Positions 50,201-58,893 of a stretch of DNA of 64,000 bases are shown piece after piece. Origin of the DNA: Ralstonia pickettii (GTDB lineage: Bacteria; Pseudomonadota; Gammaproteobacteria; Burkholderiales; Burkholderiaceae); the NCBI RefSeq assembly GCF_000607165.1, contig NZ_JFZG01000003.1, positions 434,001 to 498,000 of the forward strand. Direction: 5' to 3'. Under the pieces are notes generated by a model. It ran no database searches. It had not been told where the DNA came from and saw nothing but the letters and a program-made list of their open reading frames with translations. Position numbers and translations under genes: made by a program. Positions within the stretch are counted from its first letter, which is position 1; the number at the start of each line of letters is the position of its first letter.

Positions 50201-50863
50201 ATGCTTTCCATCACTAAACATCTCCCCACGCCGCATGGCCTGGCCTCCGTGCTGGTCAAGCGCGCGCCCAAGCTGGTGCTCCCATTCCTGGAGCGCAGCC
50301 GCAGCCGCCTGCGCGCCACGCTAGACGATGGCCGTGACGTGGCCGTTGTACTGCCGCGCGGCACCGTCATGCGTGGCGGCGACGTGCTGGTTGCTGAAGA
50401 CGGTACGCTGGTGGAAGTGCAGGCTGCACCTGAGCAGGTGCTGCGCGTGACGAGCGACAACCGCCTCGCGCTGATGCGGGCGGCCTATCACCTCGGCAAT
50501 CGCCACACGCCTGTGCAGGTCAGCGCAGATGCACTGCAGCTCGAAGCCGATCCGGTGCTCGAAGACATGCTCGTGCGCCTGGGCGTGACCGTCGCACATG
50601 TTGAGGCGCCGTTCGAGCCCGAGGCGGGCGCATACGGCGGCGGCCATCGGCACGGCCACGATGCGACATTTGAAGAGGACTACGCGGCCGCGCAGGCGCT
50701 GTATCACGAGCATCACGGGCACGATCACGGTCACTCGCATGACCATGATCATGCGAGTGACCACGCGCATAACCACGATCACGCGCATGGGCACGACCAC
50801 GGTCACGACGACGGCCATGTCCACGGCCCCGGCTGCGGTCATCACCACCATCACCATGACTAA
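50201..50863 (+). CDS. ureE: Urease accessory protein UreE (nickel metallochaperone)
   Basis: A 220-residue nickel chaperone. The N-terminal peptide-binding domain ([19 protein letters not shown]) and the C-terminal metal-binding domain ([11 protein letters not shown], with the conserved metal His nearby) are normal. The last 70 residues are a His/Asp-rich tail with more than 25 His, ending in a run of six His and Asp. It probably stores or delivers nickel. It overlaps ureF by 8 nt. The repeat island lies immediately upstream. Confidence 0.95.
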   Translation: MLSITKHLPTPHGLASVLVKRAPKLVLPFLERSRSRLRATLDDGRDVAVVLPRGTVMRGGDVLVAEDGTLVEVQAAPEQVLRVTSDNRLALMRAAYHLGNRHTPVQVSADALQLEADPVLEDMLVRLGVTVAHVEAPFEPEAGAYGGGHRHGHDATFEEDYAAAQALYHEHHGHDHGHSHDHDHASDHAHNHDHAHGHDHGHDDGHVHGPGCGHHHHHHD

Positions 50864-51545
50864 CGCGGCGCAGCTCACTGCCTTGCTGCATCTCGCGTCC
50901 CCCGCGCTGCCGGTGGGCGCGTTCAGCTATTCGCAGGGGCTGGAAGCGGCGGTGGACGTGCTGCACGTGGCGGATGAAGCGTCGGCTGCGGCATGGATTG
51001 CGGAAGGGCTCGACGTGCTGGCGGCCTGCGAGGCGCCGCTGTGGCTGTTGCAGTTTGCTGACTGGCAGGCGGGTCGCTTCGATGCCGTGGCCGAGCGCGA
51101 TGCATGGTTCCTTGCCACCCGCGAGACGCGCGAGCTGCGGCTGGAAACCTCGCAGATGGGCTGGTCGCTCAATCGACTTATCCAGCAGATGGAGTGGGGC
51201 GATGGCGCACTGCGCAGTGCATTGGCCGCGCGCGCGACAGTGACCTTTCCGACTGCCTTTGCCGCCGCCGCTGCCGCTCTGAATGTCGACCCGCACGACG
51301 GCGTGACGGCGTACTGCTTTGCATGGGTGGAAAACCAGATGGCGGCGGCAGTCAAGGCCGTGCCGCTCGGGCAGGCTGCCGGGCAACGCATTCTCTTCGG
51401 TTTGCACACTGCGGTGGCGCGTGCGGTAGAGGAGGCCACGCGCCGTGCGGCCTGTCATCCGCCTGAACTGTCTACGTTCTCACCGGGGCTGGGTGTGTTG
51501 TCCGCCCGGCACGAAACGCAATACTCACGACTCTTTCGATCCTGA
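50856..51545 (+). CDS. ureF: Urease accessory protein UreF
   Basis: A 229-residue helical protein that joins UreD and UreG in the nickel-loading complex. The N-terminus has [21 protein letters not shown], the most conserved UreF segment, and the C-terminus ends [15 protein letters not shown]. The ATG at 50856 lies inside the His-codon run at the end of ureE, so translation is likely coupled. Confidence 0.95.
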   Translation: MTNAAQLTALLHLASPALPVGAFSYSQGLEAAVDVLHVADEASAAAWIAEGLDVLAACEAPLWLLQFADWQAGRFDAVAERDAWFLATRETRELRLETSQMGWSLNRLIQQMEWGDGALRSALAARATVTFPTAFAAAAAALNVDPHDGVTAYCFAWVENQMAAAVKAVPLGQAAGQRILFGLHTAVARAVEEATRRAACHPPELSTFSPGLGVLSARHETQYSRLFRS

Positions 51546-51556
51546 ACCTGATCATC

Positions 51557-52183
51557 ATGCGAACCAAGAAACTTCCAGCCCTGCGCGTTGGCGTGGGCGG
51601 CCCGGTGGGCTCCGGCAAGACCACGCTGCTCGAAATGCTCTGCAAGGCCATGCGCGAGCGCTATGACTTGGTGGCGATCACCAACGACATCTACACGAAG
51701 GAAGATCAGCGCCTGCTGACCATCTCCGGCGCGTTGCCTGCCGAACGCATCATGGGTGTCGAAACGGGCGGTTGCCCGCACACGGCCATCCGCGAAGATG
51801 CGTCGATCAACCTCGAAGCGGTGGATCGCATGCTCTCCAAGTTTCCGGATGCGGATGTGGTCTTCATTGAGTCCGGCGGTGACAACCTCGCGGCGACGTT
51901 CAGCCCCGAGCTGTCGGACCTGACGATCTACGTGATCGACGTGGCGGGCGGGGAGAAAATCCCTCGCAAGGGCGGCCCGGGCATCACCAAGTCCGACCTG
52001 CTGATCATCAACAAGACGGACCTTGCACCGTACGTCGGGGCGTCGCTGGAGGTGATGGAGAGCGACACGCGCAAGATGCGCGGCGATCGTCCGTTTGTGA
52101 TGTGCAATCTGCGGGCGCAGGGTGGGCTGGATGAGGTGATCCGGTTCATTGAAAAGCAGGGGATGCTGACGGCGGCTGCCTGA
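51557..52183 (+). CDS. ureG: Urease accessory protein UreG (GTPase)
   Basis: A 208-residue SIMIBI-class GTPase that drives nickel insertion into urease. The P-loop is [17 protein letters not shown] (about residues 11-27). The nickel-binding CPH motif is in [17 protein letters not shown]. The Asp/Glu-rich [19 protein letters not shown] and the guanine motif [12 protein letters not shown] are present. It is the last gene of the cluster. Confidence 0.97.
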   Translation: MRTKKLPALRVGVGGPVGSGKTTLLEMLCKAMRERYDLVAITNDIYTKEDQRLLTISGALPAERIMGVETGGCPHTAIREDASINLEAVDRMLSKFPDADVVFIESGGDNLAATFSPELSDLTIYVIDVAGGEKIPRKGGPGITKSDLLIINKTDLAPYVGASLEVMESDTRKMRGDRPFVMCNLRAQGGLDEVIRFIEKQGMLTAAA

Positions 52184-52261
52184 TGCTGCGGCACTTACTG
52201 CGGCACTTGCGGGTGCCGCGCTGAGTCAAAAACACTCACGGGTGCGTTGCGGAGGTGGGTG

Positions 52262-52564
52262 ATGAAGGCGCTGCATTCTGTGGTGCTGATGACGGTGATC
52301 TTGGGCGTGGCTGCCTGTGCGCCGACCATCGTCGGGCCGTATTACACGATGGATGTACGGCTGGCGGATGGGAAACCCGTGCGGTGTGCGGTCAATCAAC
52401 CGGTGCACTTGCCCGGGCCGCCGCCGGAGCCGCTGACAGTGCGAGAGCGTAACGAGGCCGAAGTACTGGCGACGCAGCCGCTGCGGTTGCAGACGGGGCC
52501 GCGGTCGCCGTATCCGACGGTCTACACTGCGCCGGACGTGCAGTGCTTCGCATTGCCCCGGTAA
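52262..52564 (+). CDS. Small lipoprotein of unknown function
   Basis: A 100-residue protein with a type II signal: MKALHSVVLMTVILGVAAC (lipobox GVAAC, lipidated Cys at residue 19). The mature part is short, Pro-rich and basic, with VRLADGKPVRCAV near its start. The ATG at 52262 has GGAGGTG upstream; the TTG at 52247 was rejected. No family was recognised. The position after ureG may be chance. Confidence 0.75.
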   Translation: MKALHSVVLMTVILGVAACAPTIVGPYYTMDVRLADGKPVRCAVNQPVHLPGPPPEPLTVRERNEAEVLATQPLRLQTGPRSPYPTVYTAPDVQCFALPR

Positions 52565-52569
52565 CGCGA

Positions 52570-52683
52570 TCAGGCGTCTTCCGTCAGGTAGCGCCAGAGC
52601 GCCCGCGCCACCAGGCCGACGGGGGCGCGCACGTAATCGCGCAACAACGAACCCAGCTTGGTGGTGATGGTGGTGAAGGGCAT
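52570..52683 (-). CDS. Possible small protein (37 residues)
   Basis: MPFTTITTKLGSLLRDYVRAP and a further 16 residues ending in LWRYLTEDA. The codons are strongly G/C-ending like those of real genes here, and it looks amphipathic. No ribosome site is seen before the ATG, and the frame stays open upstream to 52776, so the start is uncertain. It is convergent with the lipoprotein gene. It may be an unannotated small gene or chance. Confidence 0.3.
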   Translation of the reverse strand: MPFTTITTKLGSLLRDYVRAPVGLVARALWRYLTEDA

Positions 52684-52870
52684 CAGTCGAGCCCCGGAAT
52701 CAGGCGCCACGCGCGAGCGCGGTACGCATCGTATACCGCGCCGAACTGCGATTGCGAGGGAGTGTCTTCGGCGCATATGCGTGCCACCAGTTGAGGGAAA
52801 TCAGGCGGAGCGTCAGCGCTGCACCGGCCCGTTTAGGCCCCTGAACGTGGCCCCGCATTGACGACTTCCA
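52684..52870. other. Intergenic stretch with no recognised feature
   Basis: Nothing convincing was found here apart from open frames typical of GC-rich DNA. Confidence 0.4.
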
Positions 52871-52903
52871 AAAGAAAAAGGCCGCATCACGCGGCCTGTT
52901 TTC
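52871..52903 (-). terminator. Rho-independent terminator of the glutathione S-transferase gene
   Basis: Read on the minus strand, AGGCCGC-GTGAT-GCGGCCT is followed by TTTTTCTTT. On the plus strand only GTTTT follows, so it may work weakly in that direction too. Confidence 0.85.
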
Positions 52904-52921
52904 CGATGCGAAAAAGCGGAA

Positions 52922-53614
52922 TCAGCGCCGCTCGTACTGCGTCGCGCCGAAGAGGATTTCCTTCGCCTTGTCGTCCTGCACAGCCGGCCGTTCCTTGGCC
53001 AGCACCTTCACCGCGCGCTGCACGGCGGGGCGTTCTTCAATGGCTTCGAACCAGCGCTGCAGCTTCGGGTAATCCGACAGCTCGATCCCCTGGTTCTTCC
53101 AGCTGCGCAGCCATGGCCACGTCGCAATATCGGCGATGGAGTAATCCGCGCCACCGAGGAATTTCGATTCGCTCAGGCGCTTGTCGATCACGCCATACAG
53201 ACGCTTGGCTTCGTTCGTGTAGCGGTTGATCGCGTATTCGATTTTTTCGGGCGCGTAGATGCGGAAGTGGTGGGCCTGGCCGAGCATCGGGCCAACGCCG
53301 CCCATCTGGAACATCACCCATTGCAGCACTTCGTATTTGCCGCGCACGTCGTCGGGCATGAACTTGCCCGTCTTGCCGGCGAGGTACAGCAGGATCGCGC
53401 CCGATTCGAACAGCGAGATGGGTTTGCCGTCGGGGCCGTCCTGATCCACGATGGCCGGGATCTTGTTGTTGGGGCTGATCTTGAGGAAGTCGGGCTTGAA
53501 CTGGTCGCCGGCGCCGATGTTGATGCCGTGAACGCGGTAAGGCAGCCCGCATTCTTCCAGCATGATGTGCACTTTGTGGCCGTTGGGCGTGGCCCAGCTA
53601 TAGACGTCGATCAT
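52922..53614 (-). CDS. Glutathione S-transferase-like protein (Nu/YfcG-YghU type)
   Basis: A 230-residue protein. The thioredoxin-like N-domain starts MIDVYSWATPNGHKVHIML, with the Nu-class PNGxK motif and no catalytic Tyr or Cys of the usual types. The cis-Pro region is SPNNKIPAIVD and the glutathione-gamma-glutamyl contact is LFESGAILLYLAGK. Nu-class proteins act mainly as disulfide-bond oxidoreductases. The ATG at 53614 was chosen because it opens the domain; the frame upstream is not protein-like. Confidence 0.9.
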   Translation of the reverse strand: MIDVYSWATPNGHKVHIMLEECGLPYRVHGINIGAGDQFKPDFLKISPNNKIPAIVDQDGPDGKPISLFESGAILLYLAGKTGKFMPDDVRGKYEVLQWVMFQMGGVGPMLGQAHHFRIYAPEKIEYAINRYTNEAKRLYGVIDKRLSESKFLGGADYSIADIATWPWLRSWKNQGIELSDYPKLQRWFEAIEERPAVQRAVKVLAKERPAVQDDKAKEILFGATQYERR

Positions 53615-53725
53615 CGAGTTGGCTCCTTGGCTTCTGGCCGGGAAGAGAGGTGCAGGCCACCAGCAGCCTGCAAAGTGTTCCATTCCAGCACAGAACCGAA
53701 AAACGCGCAGACGCCGGGCAGAGGC

Positions 53726-53750
53726 AAAAAAATCCCCGCTCAAGGCGGGG
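53726..53750 (-). terminator. Rho-independent terminator of the ACAD11-like gene
   Basis: On the minus strand the stem CCCCGCC-TTGA-GCGGGG runs into ATTTTTTT. It lies 33 nt after the stop of the acyl-CoA dehydrogenase gene. Confidence 0.9.
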
Positions 53751-53782
53751 TTAAGGAGTGAACGGTACAGCCGTGCCGCAGG

Positions 53783-55042
53783 TCAGGAGCCGCGTGTGAC
53801 CGGCATGTCGGCAACGTCCTTCAGGTGCAGATGCTTGGCCAGTTCAAGCTTGGCGATGGCCGCGCGGTGCACTTCGTCCGGGCCGTCGGCCAAGCGCAGC
53901 GTGCGTTGGTGCGCGTAGGCCGAAGCCAGCGGGAAATCACCCGACACGCCGCCGCCGCCGTGTGCCTGGATCGCCCAATCGACGATCTGGCAGGCGATGT
54001 TCGGAGCCACGACCTTGATCATCGCAATCTCGGCCTTGGCGACCTTGTTGCCGACGGTGTCCATCATGTACGCGGCCTTGAGCGTGAGCAGGCGAGCCTG
54101 TTCGATCATGCAGCGTGCTTCGGCAATGCGTTCGTGCCAGACGCTGTGCTGTGCGATGGCCTTGCCGAATGCAATGCGCGACGACAGGCGCTTGCACATC
54201 AGTTCCAGCGCGCGCTCAGCCACGCCGATGCTGCGCATGCAGTGGTGGATACGGCCCGGGCCCAGGCGGCCTTGTGCGATCTCGAAGCCGCGGCCTTCAC
54301 CCAGGAGGATGTTGCCCACCGGCACGCGCACGTCTTTCAGGTCGACTTCCATGTGGCCGTGCGGCGCATCGTCGAAACCGAACACTGACAGCGGACGCAT
54401 GACGGTGATGCCCGGTGCATTGGCCGGCACCACGATCATCGATTGCTGTTCGTGGCGGCCGGCATCGGGGTTGGTCTTGCCCATGACGATGTAGACGGCG
54501 CAGCGCGGGTCGCCAGCGCCGGACGACCACCACTTGCGGCCGTTGATGACGTATTCGTCGCCCTGGCGCTCGATGCGGCATTCGATGTTGGTGGCATCCG
54601 ACGAGGCCACGGCCGGCTCGGTCATCAGGAAGGCGGAGCGGATCTCACCGCGCAGCAGCGGTTCGAGCCAGCGGTCTTTCAGTTCTTCCGAGGCGTAGCG
54701 CTCCAGCGTTTCCATGTTGCCGGTGTCGGGCGCTGAGCAGTTGAACACTTCGGGCGCCCAGGGCACGCGGCCCATGATTTCGCACAGCGGGGCGTATTCG
54801 AGGTTCGACAGGCCTTCCGGCGCGCGCGGCGAGCGCGGCAGGAACAGGTTCCACAGCCCGGCCTTGCGTGCCAGCGGCTTGAGTTCTTCGATGACCTTGG
54901 TGGGAATCCACGCGTTGCCGGCGCGGCGGTTGGCTTCGACTTCTTCGTGGAAGCGGTGCTCGTTCGGATAGATGTGCTGGTCAAAGAAATCGAGCAGGCG
55001 CGCCTGCATTTCCTTGACCTTGGGCGTGTAATCGAAATTCAT
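53783..55042 (-). CDS. Acyl-CoA dehydrogenase (ACAD10/ACAD11-like)
   Basis: A 419-residue acyl-CoA dehydrogenase. It has [18 protein letters not shown] and [20 protein letters not shown] (flavin-contact blocks) and, near the end, [20 protein letters not shown], which I associate with the ACAD10/11 branch. In human ACAD10/11 this domain is fused to an APH-like kinase that acts on 4-hydroxyacyl-CoA. In this window a free kinase of that type lies at 58894-59982. A 74-nt gap separates it from the thioesterase gene on the same strand, suggesting an operon. Confidence 0.9.
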   Translation of the reverse strand: MNFDYTPKVKEMQARLLDFFDQHIYPNEHRFHEEVEANRRAGNAWIPTKVIEELKPLARKAGLWNLFLPRSPRAPEGLSNLEYAPLCEIMGRVPWAPEVFNCSAPDTGNMETLERYASEELKDRWLEPLLRGEIRSAFLMTEPAVASSDATNIECRIERQGDEYVINGRKWWSSGAGDPRCAVYIVMGKTNPDAGRHEQQSMIVVPANAPGITVMRPLSVFGFDDAPHGHMEVDLKDVRVPVGNILLGEGRGFEIAQGRLGPGRIHHCMRSIGVAERALELMCKRLSSRIAFGKAIAQHSVWHERIAEARCMIEQARLLTLKAAYMMDTVGNKVAKAEIAMIKVVAPNIACQIVDWAIQAHGGGGVSGDFPLASAYAHQRTLRLADGPDEVHRAAIAKLELAKHLHLKDVADMPVTRGS

Positions 55043-55118
55043 GGTGTCTCCTCAGTACATCGAACAAGCGCCTCGAACGGGCAACCATCAACTCAGTTCA
55101 GACGGGCTCGGCCATGCG

Positions 55119-55556
55119 TCAAATACGTCCGCCGAGCACTGCAAACACGGCACTCGCGCGCGCAATCAACCGGTCGCCGCGATGGAAGAGTGCCTGCGCA
55201 AAGGCCAGCTTGCTGCCCGTGCGCAATCCTTCCGGGGTGATCTCAATCCAGTCGCCTTCTCCGGCAGAGGCGATGAAATCCACAGTCAGGCTGGCGGTGG
55301 ACATGGCCAGGGCGCCGCCGGTACCTTCGCCGGGCTCGGCCAGGCAATAGCCTAGCGCCGCATCGGCCAGCGATGCCACCACGCCGCCATGCAGGATGCC
55401 GCGCCGGTTCAGGTGGTGGTGGCCGACATGAAAACCCATCACCATCGTCGGCCCCATGCCGCGGGCATAGACCGGCCCCAGCATCGTCAGGAAAGGGCTC
55501 GGCTTGTTCAGCAGTACGAAGCCCGTCGGCACGGACAGATCGGTGGTGGTGGTCAT
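55119..55556 (-). CDS. PaaI-type hot-dog thioesterase
   Basis: A 145-residue hot-dog acyl-CoA thioesterase. The signature is HHLNRRGILHGGVVASLADAALG at about residues 45-67, with the Gly-Gly helix start and Asp in place of or near the catalytic acid. It probably hydrolyses acyl-CoA as a CoA-recovery or detoxifying step. The ATG at 55556 was preferred over an in-frame TTG 21 nt upstream. Confidence 0.88.
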   Translation of the reverse strand: MTTTTDLSVPTGFVLLNKPSPFLTMLGPVYARGMGPTMVMGFHVGHHHLNRRGILHGGVVASLADAALGYCLAEPGEGTGGALAMSTASLTVDFIASAGEGDWIEITPEGLRTGSKLAFAQALFHRGDRLIARASAVFAVLGGRI

Positions 55557-55649
55557 GGCGCGTGGCGCAACTCCCAAGTGGTGTCCGCAGAATAAGCCTT
55601 CGCCTACAATAAGAGAAATGAATTTAGTAGATTACAGTCCATCAATATC

Positions 55650-56594
55650 ATGCATATATCCCGGGTCGACCTGAACCTGTTTGTCGTTTTCGATGCGATC
55701 TACACGGAAGGCGGCATCACGGCGGCCGCGCGCACGCTCAACCTGACGCAGCCCGCCGTGAGCCACGCGCTCGGGCGGCTGCGTGAGTTGTTTGACGACC
55801 CGCTGTTCGAGCGGCGCGGGCAGGGCATGGTGCCGACGCCGCTGGCGCGCACGCTGATCGCAGAGGTGCGCACCGCGCTGCAGGGCTTCGAGCGCACCTT
55901 GCGCGAGGGCACGCGCTTCGACCCCGCCACGAGCGAGCGTCGCTTCACGTTGTCGATGCGCGATGCGCTGGAAGCCACGCTGCTGCCGCCGTTGATGGCG
56001 GCCATCGCCAAGGAGGCACCGCGGATTGACGTGACGACCGTGCGTGGAGACCGCCGCCAGCTCGAAACCGAGTTGCTGGCCGGCACCATCGACGCGGCTG
56101 CGGACATTCTGGTGCCGGCATCTCCGGCCATCCGGCATGCGCCGCTGCTGACCGACCCGATGGTGGTGCTGGCGCGCCCGGGCCACCCCATTGCAAATGC
56201 GCCGTTGACGCTGGAGCGCTATCTGGCGTGCGAACACGTGCATGTGTCGTCCCGGCGTCGCGGGGCAGGGCTGGAAGATGTGGAACTGCGCCGGCTTGGC
56301 CATGAGCGGCGCGTGCGGCTGCGTTGCCAGCATTACCCGGCCGCCTGCCGTGTGGTGAGCTGCACGGACCTGCTCGCGACGTTGCCGATCCGCTATGCGC
56401 GCATCGCCAATGAACCGTATGGCAACGTGATGCTGCCGCTGCCGTTCAACGTGCAGCCGCTGGAGCTGTACCTGTACTGGCACACGAACAGCGACCAGGA
56501 TGCCGCCAGCCGCTGGCTGCGCGATCACGTATTCGCCGCAATGGCGGAGGTGGCGCTGGATGACGCGGCGGCCGCATTTGCCGATGGGCGTTGA
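55650..56594 (+). CDS. LysR-family transcriptional regulator
   Basis: A 314-residue LysR protein. The winged helix-turn-helix covers about residues 5-64 (GGITAAARTLNLTQPAVSHALGRLRELFDDPLFERRG), close to the NodD/PcpR-type subgroup. The effector domain runs from about residue 90 to 295. It is divergent from the thioesterase-dehydrogenase pair across a 93-bp A/T-rich gap, with TACAAT at 55605-55610 as a possible -10. Control of that pair is a reasonable inference. Confidence 0.92.
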   Translation: MHISRVDLNLFVVFDAIYTEGGITAAARTLNLTQPAVSHALGRLRELFDDPLFERRGQGMVPTPLARTLIAEVRTALQGFERTLREGTRFDPATSERRFTLSMRDALEATLLPPLMAAIAKEAPRIDVTTVRGDRRQLETELLAGTIDAAADILVPASPAIRHAPLLTDPMVVLARPGHPIANAPLTLERYLACEHVHVSSRRRGAGLEDVELRRLGHERRVRLRCQHYPAACRVVSCTDLLATLPIRYARIANEPYGNVMLPLPFNVQPLELYLYWHTNSDQDAASRWLRDHVFAAMAEVALDDAAAAFADGR

Positions 56595-56646
56595 CGAACG
56601 CAAAAGCAGACGCAATCAGCGCCGCCGCAACAACCAATAAGAACGC

Positions 56647-57633
56647 CTACGTATTCACCGTGACGGCCGACTTGGCTTTGGCCGACTTGACCGGCTTGGG
56701 CGATGCCGTTGCCGCCTTTGCAGAAGCGAACGGGTAACGCGCGCTGAACTCCGCAAAGCGCGCGGCAAGAAAGTCTGCACATGCCGTCAGCCGCGCTGGT
56801 CGATGGCGGCGTGCAAGGGCGACAAGCTGCAGCGGCGTGGGCGCATGACTCCATGCCGGCAATGCCACCTCCAGCCGGCCGGCGCTCACGTCTTGCGCGA
56901 CATCCAACCACGATTTGAACGCCAGGCCGCGCCCCGCGACCGCCCAGTCGCGCACCACGGCGCCGTCGTCGCATTGGAAATCACCGCGCACGTCGATCGG
57001 GGCAGGGCCGCTGGCGTGCGTGAGTTGCCAGCGCGTGACGGGCTCGCCGTTGCGCAGCAGGATCAGGCAGCGGTGGTCGGCCAGGTCGCTCGGGTGTGCG
57101 GGCCGGCCATGCTGCTTGAAGTAAGAGGGCGCCCCGACGATCACGCGCGGATGCGACGCCAACGGCCGCCGCACCAGCGCCGAATCCTGCAGATGTCCGT
57201 AGCGCAGGGCGAAGTCGAGGTCTTCGCGCATCAGATCGGCCAGCCGGTCACCGAGCACCAGCGTGACTCGCACGCCGGGGTGCTCATCGCAGAACGCGTC
57301 GAGCCACGGGCGCAGGATGTGTCGCCCCAGGTCTGATGTGGCTGCAATGCGAATGGGACCGGACAGCTCGGTGCGATCCTGCCCCAGACTTTCCGCACCT
57401 TCGTCCAGTGCCTCCAGCGCCTGTCTTGCGTAGGCGAGATAGCGCTGACCGGCTTCGGTCGGCCGCATGCTGCGCGTGGTGCGCTCGAACAGGCGGGCGC
57501 CGAGTTCGGTCTCCACACGTTTGAGCGCTGCGCTGGCTGTGGCGGGCAGCCAGCCGAGCTGGCGAGCGGCGGCGGAAAGGTTGCCGGCATCAGCAATGCG
57601 CACCAGCAGGCGGAGGTCGTCGAGGGCGATCAT
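56647..57633 (-). CDS. LysR-family transcriptional regulator
   Basis: A 328-residue LysR protein. The DNA-binding helix-turn-helix is LLVRIADAGNLSAAARQLGW with ATASAALKRVETELGARLFERTTR (about residues 8-51). The effector domain follows and a Lys/Ala/Ser-rich basic tail of about 35 residues ends the protein. It is divergent from an SDR gene, the usual arrangement for a LysR that controls its neighbour. The ATG at 57633 was chosen over an in-frame TTG 6 nt upstream. Confidence 0.92.
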   Translation of the reverse strand: MIALDDLRLLVRIADAGNLSAAARQLGWLPATASAALKRVETELGARLFERTTRSMRPTEAGQRYLAYARQALEALDEGAESLGQDRTELSGPIRIAATSDLGRHILRPWLDAFCDEHPGVRVTLVLGDRLADLMREDLDFALRYGHLQDSALVRRPLASHPRVIVGAPSYFKQHGRPAHPSDLADHRCLILLRNGEPVTRWQLTHASGPAPIDVRGDFQCDDGAVVRDWAVAGRGLAFKSWLDVAQDVSAGRLEVALPAWSHAPTPLQLVALARRHRPARLTACADFLAARFAEFSARYPFASAKAATASPKPVKSAKAKSAVTVNT

Positions 57634-57654
57634 TGTCAAAGCAGATTTGGAGAA

Positions 57655-57695
57655 TCATCAAAGCATAGCCAGATTATCTTGCTTTTGTTTGATGA
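57655..57695. promoter_or_regulatory. Inverted repeat in the LysR-SDR divergent region
   Basis: TCATCAAA (57655-57662) and TTTGATGA (57688-57695) form a perfect 8-bp inverted repeat with 25 nt between. It lies centrally between the two divergent start codons and is a candidate operator for the LysR protein. Confidence 0.45.
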
Positions 57696-57753
57696 AAGAA
57701 TGGCCCCAATCGATTGACGGTTTTTTCTTTCCTCTTCTCAAAGGAGCATTGGC

Positions 57754-58467
57754 ATGACTTCGAACACTCTGCTGGACCAGTCGGTGGTGGTATTGGGCGG
57801 CACGGCCGGTATTGGGCAGGCGGTGGCACGCGCGGCGGCAGCCGAAGGGGCGCGCGTGACGGTGCTGGGGCGCTCCGCCAAGGCAGGCAGCAGCATCCAG
57901 GGCATCGCCGTGGATGCGAACGACACGGCTTCGTTGACCGGGGCGTTGGCCCAGGCAGCCAGGTTGTCGCCCAGCGGCAAGATCGATCATCTCGTCATCA
58001 CCATCGGTTCGCGCACGAGCCCGCCGCCGTTTGCTTCGTTGCAACGTGCCGACCTGGAGCAGGCCTTCGGCACCAAGCTCTTTGCCGCGCTGATGGCGGT
58101 GCAGGCCGCATTGCCGCACCTGACTGAACGCGCATCGATTACGCTCACCTCTGGCCTGCTTTCTCGCAAGGCCACGGCGACCGGCTTGCTGCGTGGCTCG
58201 ATCAATGCTGCAGTGGAAGCCGCCGCCAAGAATCTGGCGAAGGAACTCGCACCGCGCCGTGTCAATGTGATCAGCCCCGGCGTGGTGGATACGGAAGTGT
58301 GGGGCGCCCCGGCCGATCGCGAGGCCATGCTCGCGCGTATCGGCAGCGGCTTGCCGGTCGGCCGCGTTGGCACGCCGGAAGACCTTGCCCAAGGCTATCT
58401 GCTGGCCATGACCAACGGTTTCATGACCGGCGCCATCATCGACATTGAAGGAGGCGGTTTGCTATGA
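57754..58467 (+). CDS. SDR-family oxidoreductase
   Basis: A 237-residue short-chain dehydrogenase. The nucleotide motif is VVLGGTAGIGQAVARAAAAEG (TGxxxGIG variant with Gly in place of Thr, about residues 12-32). The catalytic Tyr-x-x-x-Lys is not at its usual place: TLTSGLLSRKATATGLLRGS keeps the Ser, but the Tyr is absent. VNVISPGVVDTEVW follows. It may be a non-classical SDR. The VOC gene overlaps its end by 4 nt, so they are translationally coupled. Confidence 0.88.
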   Translation: MTSNTLLDQSVVVLGGTAGIGQAVARAAAAEGARVTVLGRSAKAGSSIQGIAVDANDTASLTGALAQAARLSPSGKIDHLVITIGSRTSPPPFASLQRADLEQAFGTKLFAALMAVQAALPHLTERASITLTSGLLSRKATATGLLRGSINAAVEAAAKNLAKELAPRRVNVISPGVVDTEVWGAPADREAMLARIGSGLPVGRVGTPEDLAQGYLLAMTNGFMTGAIIDIEGGGLL

Positions 58468-58868
58468 CACCTGACAGCGACTGGACATTCGACCACGTGA
58501 ACTTTCACGTGGCAGCAGACGCGCCCATCCTGAAATTCTTCGCCGATGTGCTCGGCTGGAAACCCGGGCCGCGCCCGGCGTTTCCGTTTCCCGGCACGTG
58601 GCTGTACCAGAACGACGATGCGCTGGTACACCTCGTGACGCAGGAGGGCGACACGCCGGAACTGGTGTTCTCGCACATCGCGTTTCGCACCCGGAAAGAC
58701 GCGGCCGATGTGCTGGCCGCGGTGCGTGAAAGCGGTATTCCGCACCAGGTAAGAAAACACCCCGCACGGCCTGCCGCGCAGATCTTTGTGCAGTTGCCGG
58801 GCGGGGTGGTGCTGGAGCTGGAAGCGCCGCTGTCCGGTCCGCTGGAAGCGGCGCGCGACTACGAGTAA
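58464..58868 (+). CDS. VOC-family protein (glyoxalase/bleomycin-resistance fold)
   Basis: A 134-residue vicinal-oxygen-chelate protein. Its FDHVNFHVAADAPILKFFADVLGW and LVFSHIAFRTRKDAADVL and QLPGGVVLELEAP segments give the beta-alpha-beta-beta-beta pairs and possible metal His/Glu. The substrate is unknown. Its ATG overlaps the SDR stop (ATGA), so both probably act on one compound under the divergent LysR. Confidence 0.88.
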   Translation: MTPDSDWTFDHVNFHVAADAPILKFFADVLGWKPGPRPAFPFPGTWLYQNDDALVHLVTQEGDTPELVFSHIAFRTRKDAADVLAAVRESGIPHQVRKHPARPAAQIFVQLPGGVVLELEAPLSGPLEAARDYE

Positions 58869-58893
58869 AGCCGCGGCCGAGTGAGGCGCAGTG

